Source of the DNA: Dendrophyllia cribrosa
Taxonomy: Eukaryota; Cnidaria; Anthozoa; Scleractinia; Dendrophylliidae
Direction: 5' to 3'
NCBI GenBank assembly: GCA_024195265.1
Contig: JAJLRJ010000010.1
Coordinates: forward strand, 22,348,784 to 22,412,783
DNA: 64,000 nucleotides
Within the stretch, counting starts at the first letter, position 1. Every line of letters starts with the position of its first letter. Under the pieces are notes generated by a model. It was not told the DNA's origin, searched no databases, and saw only the letters and a program-made list of their open reading frames with translations. The position numbers and the translations under genes are program-made. Of this stretch, positions 18,304 to 30,283 are shown in pieces.

Positions 18304-19680
18304 GTATTTTGTAAATTCAAATCTCTATAACTCACTAACGCGACGTTAAAAACACGAAATATCTCACTATTCGACTTTTCAACGTACATTGAGTTGATTA
18401 AAAGAAAAACAAATTTGGGGTTAGGTGCACTTTAAAGAAATATACCGTTTTGCCGGCCCATTGAATTTGACTTTGACATTGACTTTGACAGCATGTATTG
18501 ACCCATTGACCCGGCGATATTGTTCGTGGAAAAGACTACCATTATTTCTTGGTGTTGTGGTGGCTCGTTTCGATATTTCAAATGCACCATCACGACTTTA
18601 AATGTCTAATACTTCATTCTCAAAGCTCGCGACCGGCTAGCTTCGCGATCCATGTTATGACCTTGAGTTACCATCCCAAAACAGTAGGTTGATTGGTATG
18701 GGCTTTCCCACAACACCCTTGGTGACGTTATCTATTTTACACAACCACAACTTTACTATAGAAAGAAAGATGCGCTTTTCAGAAGCACCCAACAAGGAAT
18801 GTTTCGGAAAACGCTTGGAATGGTGTTGTACATTTTTACCGCATCATTTTTGTGCATCATTTTTGTGCATCATTTTTGTGCCTTTAAAGAACACTGTGAA
18901 AACCTAAACACTTTGATATTTTCGGTTCTTTTAACTGAATATTTCAGCGGCAGAAAAATTTACAGAAAGAAATCTTATCCCCCAAATTTACAAGCTTCTT
19001 TCACATTTCCGAATATCCACTGTATTAGCTGACCTTACTACAATATACACTGTATTAGCTGACCTTACTTCGCACGAAAAACAACGTTTTTTATTCCTCC
19101 GAAAACAAAAGGCGTCACATTAAATTTGCCGATGTTACAATATTTTGAGAGACATTTTACTTAAGAATATTTTAGTTTTTTTAATCTAATTTATTGCGAA
19201 TTTCTTAGATGACTAACGCCTTCCGAGCAGCTTTCCACCGAAACGATGTGTTGGCTTCTTCTGGCTTTTCCACTTTTTTCTGCTTTGTGGATACAGCTTT
19301 TTACTGATAAACTCTCTGATAGTCTTGAGTACAGAGTATGTCCATACTAGAGTTCTAATTTATTTGTTACGTGTCAACATGTCTCATTAGTGTATAATTT
19401 AAATCAAAGTGCCCTCGGAGCTATCTTCTGTGACAGGTGGGGATACTCGCCACTACACTACCGAGGAATTCGACTGCTGGGAAGGATACAGTTACTAGAT
19501 CTAAAGGGCGATTTTCAACAACTAAAATAACACTTATTGACTAACCGATACAATTGTTCTATACATTATGGTCTCGAGCATCCTTATTTCACCCACAGTG
19601 GCTATTTTCGGCGTGTCCCAGAAAGTCGAGTACAACTTTGAGCCTCGAAAACCATAAACAACAAGTTCTTAATTTTTTTT
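18304..19680. repeat. Unit spacer: TGACTT array, minisatellite, Asp half-gene
   Basis: Collinear with 25470-26935 and 57460-58930. Contains a TGACTT-type array (18463-18490), imperfect CATCATTTTTGTG repeats (18842-18880), about 2 copies of the 30-bp minisatellite (19009-19070) and the Asp half-gene (about 19425-19470). The short open frames recur with the DNA. No gene. Confidence 0.55.
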
Positions 19681-19855
19681 ATAATATGACCGTACGGCCC
19701 CGCTGACGCAATCCTACAGAAAATAGAATCGTAAGGTGACGTGAGCGGGGCCGGACGGGTTGACGTGAACCGGTCCGGAAAAAGCCGTCCGGCCCGGCTC
19801 GAGTTCAAGCGACCTCGCACTGCACGACTATTCTTGTACTTTCTAGTCATATTAT
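19681..19855. mobile_element. 175-bp MITE with ATAATATGAC ends
   Basis: Not present in sister copies, which read AATTTTTTTTAATTGTTTTC without a break (49202). Ends ATAATATGAC and GTCATATTAT. GC-rich inside, with GAGCGGGGCCGGACGGG-like repeats. No ORF of its own. Confidence 0.55.
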
Positions 19856-19861
19856 AAAATA

Positions 19862-19923
19862 CTTATTGACTGAGTTAGGTCGGACCGCACGGGAAAATAT
19901 GTGGCTCTCGGTCATGGCGCACC

Positions 19924-19958
<35 letters not shown>

Positions 19959-19961
19959 TAC

Positions 19962-20002
<41 letters not shown>
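19862..20002. mobile_element. MITE with CTTATTGACTGAGT ends
   Basis: Left end CTTATTGACTGAGTTAGG, right end reversed CTTATTGACTGAGTGGGA, both followed inward by CGGACGGGAAAATAT-like sequence. It is adjacent to the previous MITE, both breaking the same run in the unit. The interior is palindromic around GACCTCGCTGCGCTCGGTC. Confidence 0.6.
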
Positions 20003-20003
<1 letters not shown>

Positions 20004-20476
20004 GCATATTAATTGTTTTCTCTAAAATGTTGGCGTGTTGTTTCTCAACGTAATAATACTAAGCGTCGATTCTTCTCCTGGTGTGTCTGAAGTGGATATC
20101 TTGGGTTTGAATTGCAATTTTTAACTACTTAATTTACCATTTTGTATTATCATTGACTAACCGACCAATTTTGCCTTACATTATCAATGTATTATGGTCT
20201 CGAGTATTCTTATTTCACTTAAGTCTATGATATACGATTCAACATTTAATTTGTTGATCAACAGATGTTGAGACTGCCGTTCAACAAATATTGAACAGTG
20301 TGTCATGCTATGTTGAATGTAGAAATAGGCCATTCAACATGTGGAACGTTGTTCAACGAAAATAGAGACGGGCTCTATTCCGTTGAACAAGTTGCAATTT
20401 GTGCAACCGTGTATCGTTCGCTTTAGACCAGAAATGTACTTGGTGCAAAAACTGGTATTCAAAGGTTAGTAGTGTA
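20003..20476. repeat. Unit spacer and upstream module, tRNA deleted
   Basis: Contains GGTCTCGAG (about 20197) of the type-1 AAC module, but at 20477 the sequence jumps from TTAGTAGTGTATT to ATGCGAATGGTGGACC. CAGCTG, the tRNA-Val(AAC) and about 500 bp of spacer are missing from this unit. Confidence 0.6.
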
Positions 20477-22173
20477 TTATGCGAATGGTGGACCAAAATG
20501 GCGGCAAATGTTCCTTCCACCGCACTATAATAAGATTCCACGGCAAAAAGGGGCTGATTTCACGTCCGCTGTGCTACTTCAGTTAATTCCTCGTCGCCTT
20601 TTGTTCAATAAACTGTTACGTAAAATCCCAATTAAGTAATACGAGGCTTGTGAAAATATTAATATCGGAACTAAACGCCCTAACTGGAACAGCATTTCAA
20701 TTTTGGTCCCAAATATTGAAAGAAAAGAGAAGCACACTAGTTTGAATGTTAAAAAAAAACAGATACCCCGGTGGGGAATCGAACCCAAGTGGCTTGCCAT
20801 TTGAAAACCGTTTTTGACTACTTCATTTTAGATTATGACTTAGAGAGATATATATTAAAATATGTTTAAATTAAACACCCTGGGTGATACATTTCATTTT
20901 AAGGCTAGAAGATTGAAAAGTTGCACACCCGTTTGACTGTAAAATAGAAAAGCCTCTCCAGCGTGGAATCGTACCACGATACTTTTTTTTTTTTTGTATT
21001 TCTGGTGTTCCGTGGGGCGGAGTGCGATGCCCTACGATCATGTAAAACTGGGGAAGTAAAAACAGGGACGTGGAGAACGCCAGGGTGAGGGAGTACCAGC
21101 TCGCCAAACTCGCCAGGGAATCGAACCCCGCCTCACCGGGAGATTAAAAAGAAAACACCGGCTACTAACTACCGTAACTAGACTATTTAGGTAAAAAACA
21201 GTTAGGTTTGAAAAGCGACTAAAAGACTTAATTTAGAATTTAGTCTTCTCATTGATTATCTGATTAATTTGTATTCCGCTGACGTAGTCAAGGAACACTA
21301 TTGTCATCGGGCAGGGTATTTTTGTCAATAAAAGTAAACATTTCCGGTGTAACAATAGAATTGTCAATCGCAACCAAACGAAGCGAAGAACTGACGAAAC
21401 CGGAAGTACAGTAGTTCTGATAATTCTCTTACAACTCTACATTAGCTAAATACTCGAATGATATATATTCCATCTATTCCGTTTAATTAAAGACTGAATT
21501 TCAGCTAAAGAGTAGGCTATCAAGATTTTATAATTTATCTACCACTACAAATTATTTCAGCAGTTTAACGCGAAGCGAAATCGAACGACAACTGATATCA
21601 TTTCAGTTTGTTTACTTGTGATTGAGAGAAAATATAATTGTTCATGTTTACGATTATGCTTCGGTTCATTTAAATTGAAAATTGAATTACGGCTAAAGAG
21701 TAAGCGATCAAGAACTCAGAATTTATCTGCCACTAGAATTTAGTCTTAGCCTGTCGAGCCTATCAAGATAGCATTGAAGATAGCCGAGACGCCAGCTGAC
21801 GAGTGACGGTATTTTCCATATCGTTGCGTTCGATTGAAGTTTGCTGGTTAGTTTAAACCCAGCGTTCCTGCCTGTATATCTGCTCACCAGAAAATGCACT
21901 TAAATAGTTTGTCAAATAACATTTGCTCGTATGCTGCACAATTCACGCTACATCAGCAGAGCATACGGCCCCAGTGGGGTTCTATTTTTACCCATACCTT
22001 ATGGTCTTGAGCGTCTTTATTTCTCTCTAAGAAGCAAACCGCTGGAAGATTATCTTTCTCCCATTCATATGCATCCAAGTGCGATATTTTTGGTATCTGG
22101 GTTAGAAACTGGCATTTTTATTACAAACAGCTGCCATGTATCGTGTATATTTCTGAAAACTCTATTCATCGTG
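20477..22173. repeat. tRNA-unit segment up to tRNA-Val(TAC)
   Basis: Collinear with 13547-15073. tRNA 3'-half fossils at about 20764-20795, 20957-20985 and 21113-21146, all reverse. Upstream module of the TAC gene: GGTCTTGAG near 22003 and CAGCTG near 22128. No gene. Confidence 0.6.
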
Positions 22174-22245
22174 GTTTCCGTAGTGTAGTGGTTATCGCGT
22201 CCGCCTTACACGCGGAAGGTCGCCAGTTCAATTCTGGCCGGAAAC
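22174..22245 (+). tRNA. tRNA-Val(TAC)
   Basis: Intact cloverleaf: GTTTCCG/CGGAAAC acceptor, TCCGC-CTTACAC-GCGGA anticodon arm (anticodon TAC, valine GTA codons), GCCAG-TTCAATT-CTGGC T-arm. A TATTATTTCTG stretch follows, a weaker terminator than the TTTTT of sister copies. Only 280 bp separate it from the next tRNA because about 300 bp of the usual spacer is deleted at 22325. Confidence 0.92.
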
Positions 22246-22525
22246 ACGGTTGTTATATTATTTCTGTGTACAGTATAGGGATAATGCAGAGAAAACGTTT
22301 TGTTGTCTGCACATTTTTTATTACGCGTGATACTCACCACTTTTCTAGCGAGGAATTCGACTGCTGGGAAGGAAACAATTTGTTTTTAAAATTTTTATTT
22401 ACATCATGGTCTCCAGCATCCTTATTTCACTCAGAGTAACAGTGTAATTAGCATCCCCGTTCATCCTAGTAACTCAAATTCCCCATTCCTACCAGCAGTC
22501 AGATATCATATGAAATTGTATCGTG

Positions 22526-22597
22526 GTTTCCGTAGTGTAGTGGTTATCACGTCCGCCTCACGCGCGGAAGGTCGCCAGTTCAATTCTGGCCGGAAAC
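22526..22597 (+). tRNA. tRNA-Val(CAC), loop base 37 changed
   Basis: Acceptor, D-arm and T-arm are intact. The anticodon loop reads CTCACGC, so anticodon CAC is kept but the base after it is G rather than A. A purine there is acceptable, so the gene may work. Followed by CATTTTCTTTTAATTTTT, a good pol III terminator. Confidence 0.85.
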
Positions 22598-23630
22598 ACG
22601 GGTCATACATTTTCTTTTAATTTTTAACTCGTGAATAGATGTACACGAGTAAAACGAGTTGTACTGATCGGTTTGAAGCAAACTTTTACTTCATCAGTTG
22701 AAACGTTTTTTACTTCCGCTGACCAGCGCATAAGCCTTCAAGCTCTGGAAAATTAAAACCGATCTGCGGACTTCGAACGGATTTTTCAAGACTGAGGAAG
22801 CGCTACAGAACGGTAAATGATGTTTTTAAATTGATGATGTTCCGCTGCCATTTGAAAAAGTTCAAATAAATCAAATTTTGTTCCAATGAATTTTAAACAT
22901 GTCTTGAAGTGACACAGCTAGATGGCGTAATGTTTAATTTCGTTTACGCATCAATTCTTTGACTTCAAACTATGGGAAATTTAAACCGATCTGCGGACTT
23001 TAAATGGATTTTCCAAGACATAAAAAACGCTACAGCATGTAAATGTTGTTTTTAAATGTGTCACTTGCGAGCAAATCTATTTCCATAACGGCGAATTAAA
23101 AAAAACATGTCTTAGCGTGACACAGATACGCATTGTTTGAAATAAGAGAGAACTGGAAATGGTAATGTTTCAAATGTGTTTACTTACGCAATGTACGGGA
23201 CTTTCTCCTGTGGTCACAACAAGAGTTGACTAACTAATTTTTGTTTAAAACATTGTGATCTAGAGCATCCTTATTTCACTCAGAATAGCAGGGTAATTAA
23301 TATCCCGATCATCCAAGTGTGGTACTGTGGTATCTGGATTAGAACGGAAATTTTCCATCACAGCCAGCTGTGAAATATTCGGTCTAATTCTGAAAACACT
23401 ATTTATCGTGGTCTCATCGTGGGTTTCGTATTTAATCAAATATATTGTGAATATATATGATGATATATGAGCAACCTCTTAAATGTATCGCAAAAGTAAC
23501 ATATCTAAATGCATCACAAAAGGACAGTTGATAGCAAGGCAAGATTTCCGTATAACACCACACATTAATTATGCTTACGCGTCATTGTAAAAGAGAACAA
23601 TAGCCAAAACAATAGACTGCCTTTGGGAAT
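22598..23630. repeat. Unit spacer after Val(CAC), orphan promoter module
   Basis: Matches 15795-16827. Orphan tRNA-type module at about 23258-23410 with no tRNA following. No gene. Confidence 0.55.
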
Positions 23631-23780
23631 GGGCTTTTATCACGCCCCGCCATTTTGTATAAAAACAAAAGATTTACCCCAAAGCCTCGCAGTGAAAACA
23701 TTGAGAACGAGGTTAAGCAGGGGAAAACAAAGCATTTTATTCTCCTGAGAATCAACATGGCCGCCGCGTGATAAAGGCCC
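23631..23780. mobile_element. 150-bp MITE (copy 2 of 3)
   Basis: Same element and unit position as 16828-16977, flanked by AT on each side. Confidence 0.75.
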
Positions 23781-23858
23781 ATATCATATATTAAACAATT
23801 TTTTTTCCCGACAACGTTTCTTTAATAAGGTGTATGTCCAAAAACATTCTTCATCGTT

Positions 23859-23930
23859 GTTTCCGTAGTGTAGTGGTTATCACGTCCGCCTAACACGCGG
23901 AAGGTCCCCAGTTCAATTCTGGCCGGAAAC
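23859..23930 (+). tRNA. tRNA-Val(AAC) type 2, one T-stem mismatch
   Basis: Anticodon loop CTAACAC gives AAC. The T-stem 5' strand is CCCAG rather than GCCAG, giving a C-C mismatch at its base. Everything else matches the 7785 gene. Probably charged less well or not expressed; scored as a gene because box A, box B and the acceptor are intact. Confidence 0.72.
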
Positions 23931-24455
23931 ACGGTTGCTGTATTGTTATTATTTTTATCTAAATCAATTGTATTCCCGAGTTTTATCTTTTCTTTACTAA
24001 AGTTAATGGCAAAGCAATTGCCAGAGCTCATCTCGTGTTGTGAAACGGAACTTTTAAAATTATCCCTAAGGTACCACGGACACCCACGTTTGGTCCCAAA
24101 ATTGAAAATAGAAATTTCAAACTGGTGGTGGAATATTTTGGGCCGGTTATTTAAACGAAGTCTAACTTAGACCGCGGTTTTAGAAAATTAATGGACCTTC
24201 AAATCTGCTTATAAGTTGGTTATTCCAAAAGATAAATGTTTTTCTAGTTTGTGCTATAGATGTTTTTAACTCACGTGACACTCAGTCCTGTGGGACTCAA
24301 ATGACAAAAGCCATGGCGGCTATGTTGGTGCACATAACAAAAGAAGTTCATTAAAATTCATTTGTAGGTGTGCACCAACATGGCCGCCGTGACGTAACGT
24401 GAAACTGAACCACCTATATTCCTACTTGACATTGGTTACAGTAAATAGCGTTTAA
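23931..24455. repeat. Unit spacer with GGCGGC fold-back MITE
   Basis: Matches 55913-56437. Fold-back MITE at about 24261-24415. Short frames such as 23943-24170 occur only as copies of the repeat. No gene. Confidence 0.5.
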
Positions 24456-24837
24456 AGGAGCTATGTCATGGTGATTTTGAGGTTTTCGGGTCAAAACCGT
24501 CCCAAATTAGAACTAAGTACCTTTGTCGTACACGAAATGCTTAAAGAACACTAACAGGAAGATATCAAGTGAATTTTAGCAGAGAAAATAAACCATAATC
24601 GGAGTTTTAGCGAATTTTCTAAGACACAAGCGATAAACTTGAAAAAATTGGCCCAATTTTTTCAAGATACAAGCCATTTCCATCCTGGTCATCTGCAGCC
24701 CAAGACACTTATTTTTACTTTTAGAGCACTAGTAGAATAATTTTAAACAAAACTGGATTCTTAGTTTTGAAATTTCACTGATATAAAGATATATTTTGGC
24801 TTTTTAAAGTAACGCTAAAAATGGTGACATAGCCCCT
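24456..24837. mobile_element. 382-bp MITE with TTAA duplication (Kolobok or piggyBac type)
   Basis: Left end AGGAGCTATGTCA and right end reversed AGGGGCTATGTCA are bracketed by TTAA (24452-24455 and 24838-24841). The unit at 17430 shows the empty site GCGTTTAAATATTAG. TTAA with RGG ends fits Kolobok; piggyBac also uses TTAA. An identical-length copy is at 56438-56819. No ORF. Confidence 0.8.
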
Positions 24838-24993
24838 TTAAATATTAGGGTTGGCCAGATTGAAATGGGGTAAAACCGCGGTTTTGTAAACCACCGTCTG
24901 AATATTGTTTAAATAACCGGCCCTTTGTGTTTAGTCTTGAATATTGAGAAGTAAGAAATGCACACTCGTTTGACTGGAAAATAAAAAAGTCAG

Positions 24994-25065
24994 CTCCCCG
25001 GCGGGGAATCGAACCCCGGTTTCCCGCGTGACAGGCGGGGATACTCACCACTATACTACCGAGGA
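24994..25065 (-). tRNA. tRNA-Asp(GTC)
   Basis: Reverse-strand 72-nt cloverleaf: acceptor TCCTCGG/CCGGGGA with one G-T wobble, anticodon arm CCCGC-CTGTCAC-GCGGG (anticodon GTC, aspartate), box B GGTTCGATTCC, discriminator G. Downstream on the reverse strand is AAAAAGTC-rich sequence whose complement gives TTTTTTAT, a pol III terminator. This is the parent form of the many Asp fragments in the window. Confidence 0.93.
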
Positions 25066-27471
25066 ATGCGGATGTTAGAAAATAAACAGTTTTGCATGCA
25101 GTATGAACAACGGTTTTTGACTACTTAATTTAAAATATTGTCTTAAAGTGCACCTAACTCCCATTTTTTTCCCTTTAATCAACTCAATGTACGTTGAAAA
25201 GATGAATAGTTAAATATTTCGTGTTTTTAACGTTGCGTTAGTGAATTATAGAGGTTGGAATTTACAAAATGCTAATTAGATGACATCAAATCAAGGATCG
25301 TTTATTATACAACTACTTGTTTCCACCTCCAAGTAATATTTTTTTACAAGTCAATTGACTATTAACAGTTTTTATTTAGTATTTCTTAAATTGATAATCC
25401 TTAAACTGTGAATTGCCTATTGTAAATTGAAGTAGAAATAATGGTAAAGTCTTGATTTGACGTCATCTAATTAGCATTTCGTAAATTCAAATCTCTATAA
25501 CTCACTAACGCGACGTTAAAAACGTGAAATATTTCACTATTCGACTTTTCAACGTACATTGAGTTGATCAAAAGAAAAACAAATTGGGGGTTAGGTGCAC
25601 TTTAAAGAAATATACCGTTTTGCCGGCGCATTGACTTTGACTTTGACATTGACTTTGACATTGACCCATTGACCCGGCGATATTGTTCGTGGAAAAGCCT
25701 ACCATTATTTCTTGGTGTTGTGGTGGCTCGTTTCTATATTTCAAATGCACCATCACAACTTTAAATGTCCAATAATTCATTCTCAAAGCTCGCGACAGGC
25801 TAGCTTCGCGATCCATGTTATGACCTTGAGTAACCATCCCAAAACAATAGGTTGATTGGTATGGGATTTCGCACGACACCCTTGCGACGCATTGGTGACG
25901 TTATCTATTTTACACGACAACAACTTTATTATAGAAAGAAAGATGCGCTTTTCAAAAGCGCCCAACAAGGAATGTTTCGGAAAACGCTTGGAATGGCGTT
26001 GTACATTTTTACCACATCATTTTTGTCCATCCTTTTTGTCCATCCTTTTTGTCCTTCATTTTTGTCCATCATTTTGGCGCCTTTAAAGAACACTGTGAAA
26101 ACCTAAACACTTTGATATTTTCGGTTCTTTTAACTGAATATTTCAGCGGCAGAAAAATTTATAGAAAGAAATCTTATCCCCCGAATTTACAAGCTGCTTT
26201 CACCTTTCCGAATATACACTGTATTAGCTGACCTTACTACAATATACACTGTATTAGCTGACCTTACTACAATATACACTGCATTAGCTGACCTTACTAC
26301 AATATACACTGTATTAGCTGACCTTACTATAATATACACTGTATTACCATACCACCGAAAACAAAAGGTGTAACGTTAAATTTGCCGATGTTACAATATT
26401 TTGAGGTGACATTTTACTTAAGCATATTTTAGATTTTTTAATCTAATTTATTGCGAATTTCTTAGATGACTAACGCCTTCCGAGCAGCTTTCCACCGAAA
26501 CGATGTGTTGGCTGCTTCTGACTTTTCCACTTTTTTTCTGCTTTGTGGATACAGTTTTTTACTAATAAACTCTCTGATTGTCTTGAGTACAGAGTATGTC
26601 CATACTAGAGTTCTAATTTATTTGTTACGTGTCAACATGTCTCATTAATTTTAATCAAAGTGCCATCTGAGCTATCTCCTGTGACAGGCGGGGATACTCG
26701 CCCATATACTACCGAGGAATTCGACTGCTGGGAAGGATACAGTTACTAGATTTAACGGGCGATTTTTAACAACCATTGACTAACCGATATAATTGTTCTA
26801 TACATTATGGTCTCGAGCATTCTTATTTCACCCAGAGTGGCTATTTTCGGCGTGTCCCAGAAACTCGAGTACAACTTTGAGCTTCGAAAACCATAAACAA
26901 CAAGTTCTGAATTTTTCTGAATTGTTTTCTCTGAAATGTTGGCGTTCGTTGTTTCTCAACGTAATAATACTAAGCGTCGATTCTTCGCCTGGTGTGTCTG
27001 AAGTGGATATCTTGGGTTTAAATTGCAATTTTTAACTACTTAATTTACCATTTTGTATTATCATTCACTAACGGACCAATTTTTCCTTACATTATCGATG
27101 TATTATGGTCTCGAGTATTCTTATTTCACTTAATTCTATAATATACGGTTCAACATTTAATTTGTTGATCAACAGATGTTGAGACTGCCGTTCAACAAAT
27201 GTTGAACAGTGTGTCATGCTATGTTGAATGTTGAAATAGGCCATTCCACATGTGGAACGTTGTTGAACAAAAATAGAGACAGGCTCTATTCCGTTGAACA
27301 AGTTGCAATTTGTGCAACCGTGTATCGTTCGCATTAGACCAGAAATGTACTTGGTGCAAAAACTGGTATTTAAAGGTGTGATATCCTGGTATGTGGATTG
27401 AAAACACAAATTTCCCATTTCAACCAGCTGTCAAAATATTATGTATATATCCGAAAACAAGACTCATCGTG
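25066..27471. repeat. Unit spacer: TGACTT array, minisatellite, Asp half-gene, Val upstream module
   Basis: Nearly identical to 57048-59500. Contains the TGACTT array (25630-25665), TTTTTGTCCATC repeats (26018-26075), about 5 copies of the 30-bp minisatellite (26206-26346), the Asp half-gene (26675-26718), an orphan GGTCTCGAG module (26809) and the type-1 AAC module (GGTCTCGAG at about 27109; CAGCTG near 27425). No gene. Confidence 0.6.
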
Positions 27472-27543
27472 GTTTCCGTGGTGTAGTGGTTATCACGTCC
27501 GCCTAACACGCGGAAGGTCGCCAGTTCAAGCCTGGCCGGAAAC
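27472..27543 (+). tRNA. tRNA-Val(AAC), type 1
   Basis: Intact stems throughout: GTTTCCG/CGGAAAC, TCCGC/GCGGA, GCCAG-TTCAAGC-CTGGC. Anticodon AAC. Position 9 is G as in the 7785 gene. A TTTTAATATT stretch soon after the gene may terminate it. This is the best-preserved type-1 copy together with 51511. Confidence 0.92.
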
Positions 27544-29683
27544 ATGTTTGTTTTAATATTATCATTTATTATGTGTAAGACCAAAGCAGAGACATTTAAA
27601 GTGCCTATAACGATTTCATTTTTATTTTCTTATCTAAATCCACACGTCACGTAATGAACGTCTGCAAATTTTTTTTTAATTTCAGCAAAACGTGAATATT
27701 TAATGATTTTTAAAGTCTTCGAAATCCTATTTTTTGCGGTCCACCCGCCCCGCTGATAAGAATGGCAACAGGCTCAGTCTGTGACGTAGTTTTAGGAACC
27801 TTTGTGCATAGAAATATTCTTCCCGGGGTCAGATATGTTGTTACAGCGCGCTGCGACGCATCTTTCAGGCATTTTTGGCAATAATAAAAAAATGTCCGCT
27901 GATTTACAAGTGAGAAGGGAATAAGTCTCGAACACGCGTTCCTGAACCTACGTCACAGGCTACCGTCCGACCGAGAGGAGACTGATGCGAATGGTGGACC
28001 AAAATGACGGCAAATTTTTATTCCAACACACTATAATAAGATTCGACGGCAAAAAGGGACTGATTTCACGTCCGCTGTGCTACTCCAGTTAATTCCTCGT
28101 CGCCTTTTGTTCAATAAACTGTTACGTAAAATCCCAGTTAAGTGATACGAGGCTTGTGAAAACATTAATGTCGGAACTAAACACCCTAAGTGGAACAGTA
28201 TTTCAATTTTGGTCCCAAATATTGAAAGAAAAGAGAAGCACACTCGTTTGAATGTTAAAAAAAAAAAAAACAGGTACCCCGGTGGGGAATCGAACCCAAG
28301 TGGCTTGCCATTTGAAAACCGTTTTTGACTACTTCATTTTAGATTATCACTTAGAGAGATATATATTAAAATATGTTTAAATTAAACACCCTGGGTGATA
28401 CATTTCATTTTAAGGCTAGAAAATTGAAAAGTTGCACACCCGTTTGACTGTAAAATAGAAAAGCCTCTCCAGGGGGGAATCGTACCACGATACTTTTTTT
28501 TTTGTATTTCTGGCGTTCCGTAGGGCGGAGTGCGATGCCCCACGATCATGTAAAACAGGGGAAGTAAAAACAGGGACGTGGAGAACGCCAGGGTGAGGGA
28601 GCACCAGCTCGCCAAACTCGCCAGGGAATCGAACCCCGCCTCACCGGGAGATTAAAAAGAAAACACCGGCTACTAACTACCGTAACTAGACTATTTAGGT
28701 AAAAAACAGTTAGGTTTGAAAAGCGACTAAAAGACTTAATTTAGAATTTTGTCTTCTCATTGATTATCTGATTAATTTGTATTCCGCTGACGTAGTCATC
28801 GAACACTATTGTCATCGGGCGGGGTATTTTTGTTAATAAAAGGAAACATTTCCGGTGTAACAATAGAATTGTCAATCGCAACCAAACGAAGCAAAGAACT
28901 GACGAAACCGGAAGTTCAGTAGTTCTGATAATTCTCTTACAATTCTACATTTGCTCAATACTCGAATAATATATATTCCGTCTATTCCGTTTAATTAAAG
29001 ACTGAATTTCAGCTAAAGAGTAGGCTATCAAGATTTTATAATATATCTACCACTACAAATTATTTCAGCAGTCTAAAGCGTAGCGAAATAGAACGACGAC
29101 TGATATCATTTCAGTTTGTTTACTTGTGACTGATAGAAATTATAATTGTGTTCATGTTTACGATTATGCTTCGATTCATTTAAATTGAAAATTGAATTAC
29201 GGCTAAAGAGTAAGCGATCAAGAACTCAGAATTTATCTGCCACTAGAATTTAGTCTTAGCCTGTCGAGCCTATCAAGAAAGCATTGAAGATAGCCGAGAC
29301 GCCAGCTGACGATTGACTGTATTTTCCCTATCGTTACGCTCGACTGAAGTTTAATGGATAGTTTAAACCCAGCGTTCCTGCCTGTATATCTGCTCACCAG
29401 AAAATGCACTCAAATAGTTTGTCAAATAGCATTTGCTCGTATGCTGCAAAATTCACGCTACATCAGCAGAACATACGGCCCCATTGGGGTTCTATTTTTA
29501 CCCATACCTTATGGTCTCGAGCATCTTTATTTCTCTCTAAGAAGCAAACCGCTGGCAGATTATCTTTCTCCCATTCATATGCATCTAAGTGCGATATTGT
29601 TGGTATCTGGGTTAGAAACTGGCATTTTTATTACAAACAGCTGTCAAATACCGTGTATATTTCTGAGAACTCTATTCATCGTG
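27544..29683. repeat. tRNA-unit segment up to tRNA-Val(TAC)
   Basis: Includes the undisturbed DIRS target site (TAAAATCCCAGTTAAG near 28125-28145), three reverse tRNA 3'-half fossils (about 28272-28305, 28470-28498, 28620-28655) and the TAC upstream module (GGTCTCGAG near 29513; CAGCTGTC near 29638). No gene. Confidence 0.6.
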
Positions 29684-29755
29684 GTTTCCGTAGTGTAGTG
29701 GTTATCGCGTCCGCCTTACACGCGGAAGGTCGCCAGTTCAATTCTGGCCGGAAAC
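29684..29755 (+). tRNA. tRNA-Val(TAC)
   Basis: Identical in stems and anticodon (TAC) to the 22174 gene. Followed by TATTATTTTTG, a TTTTT pol III stop. Its unit is the one interrupted downstream by the Harbinger-like element and the LINE. Confidence 0.92.
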
Positions 29756-30283
29756 ACGGTTGTTATATTATTTTTGTGTACAGTATAGGGATGATAATAC
29801 AGAGAAAACGTTTTGTTGTCTACACATTTTTTATTAATTAACCAATACTTGGATTCTCAATGTCAATCTATGGTTTCTTTTGGCCACTCCTTCCTTCGAT
29901 TTCTTTGGCAATTTCCCGTTAGAATCTTTCGACCATCTTTTTTTCAATTGTCCTCTTGCTCAGAGCCGTATTTTATAGAGTTCACAAGCATCAAAATCAA
30001 ACAGCCGACATGACGAAGAGCAATGGAAGGAGCTATCGTGGAGGACAGAATCAATTTTAGAAAACGTAAAAGAAGCACATTCGTTTAACTTTAAAAAGAA
30101 AGATGGTCTTCCAGGCGGAGAATCGAACCCCGTTCTCCCGCGTGATACTCATCACTTTTCTACCGAGGAATTCGACTGCTGGGAAGGAAACAGTTCGTTT
30201 TCAAAACCGATTTTTAATTACTTTTTTTATATATTTACATCATGGTCTCCAGCCTTATTTCACTCAGAGTAACAGTGTAATTA
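29756..30283. repeat. Unit spacer between Val(TAC) and the Harbinger-like insertion
   Basis: Matches 15146-15655. Reverse Asp relic without the anticodon loop at about 30107-30167. Ends at the TTA target (30281-30283). Confidence 0.55.

Noticed and set aside
26206..26346. CRISPR-like array
   Set aside because: Direct 30-bp repeats without spacers in a eukaryotic tRNA array; a plain minisatellite.
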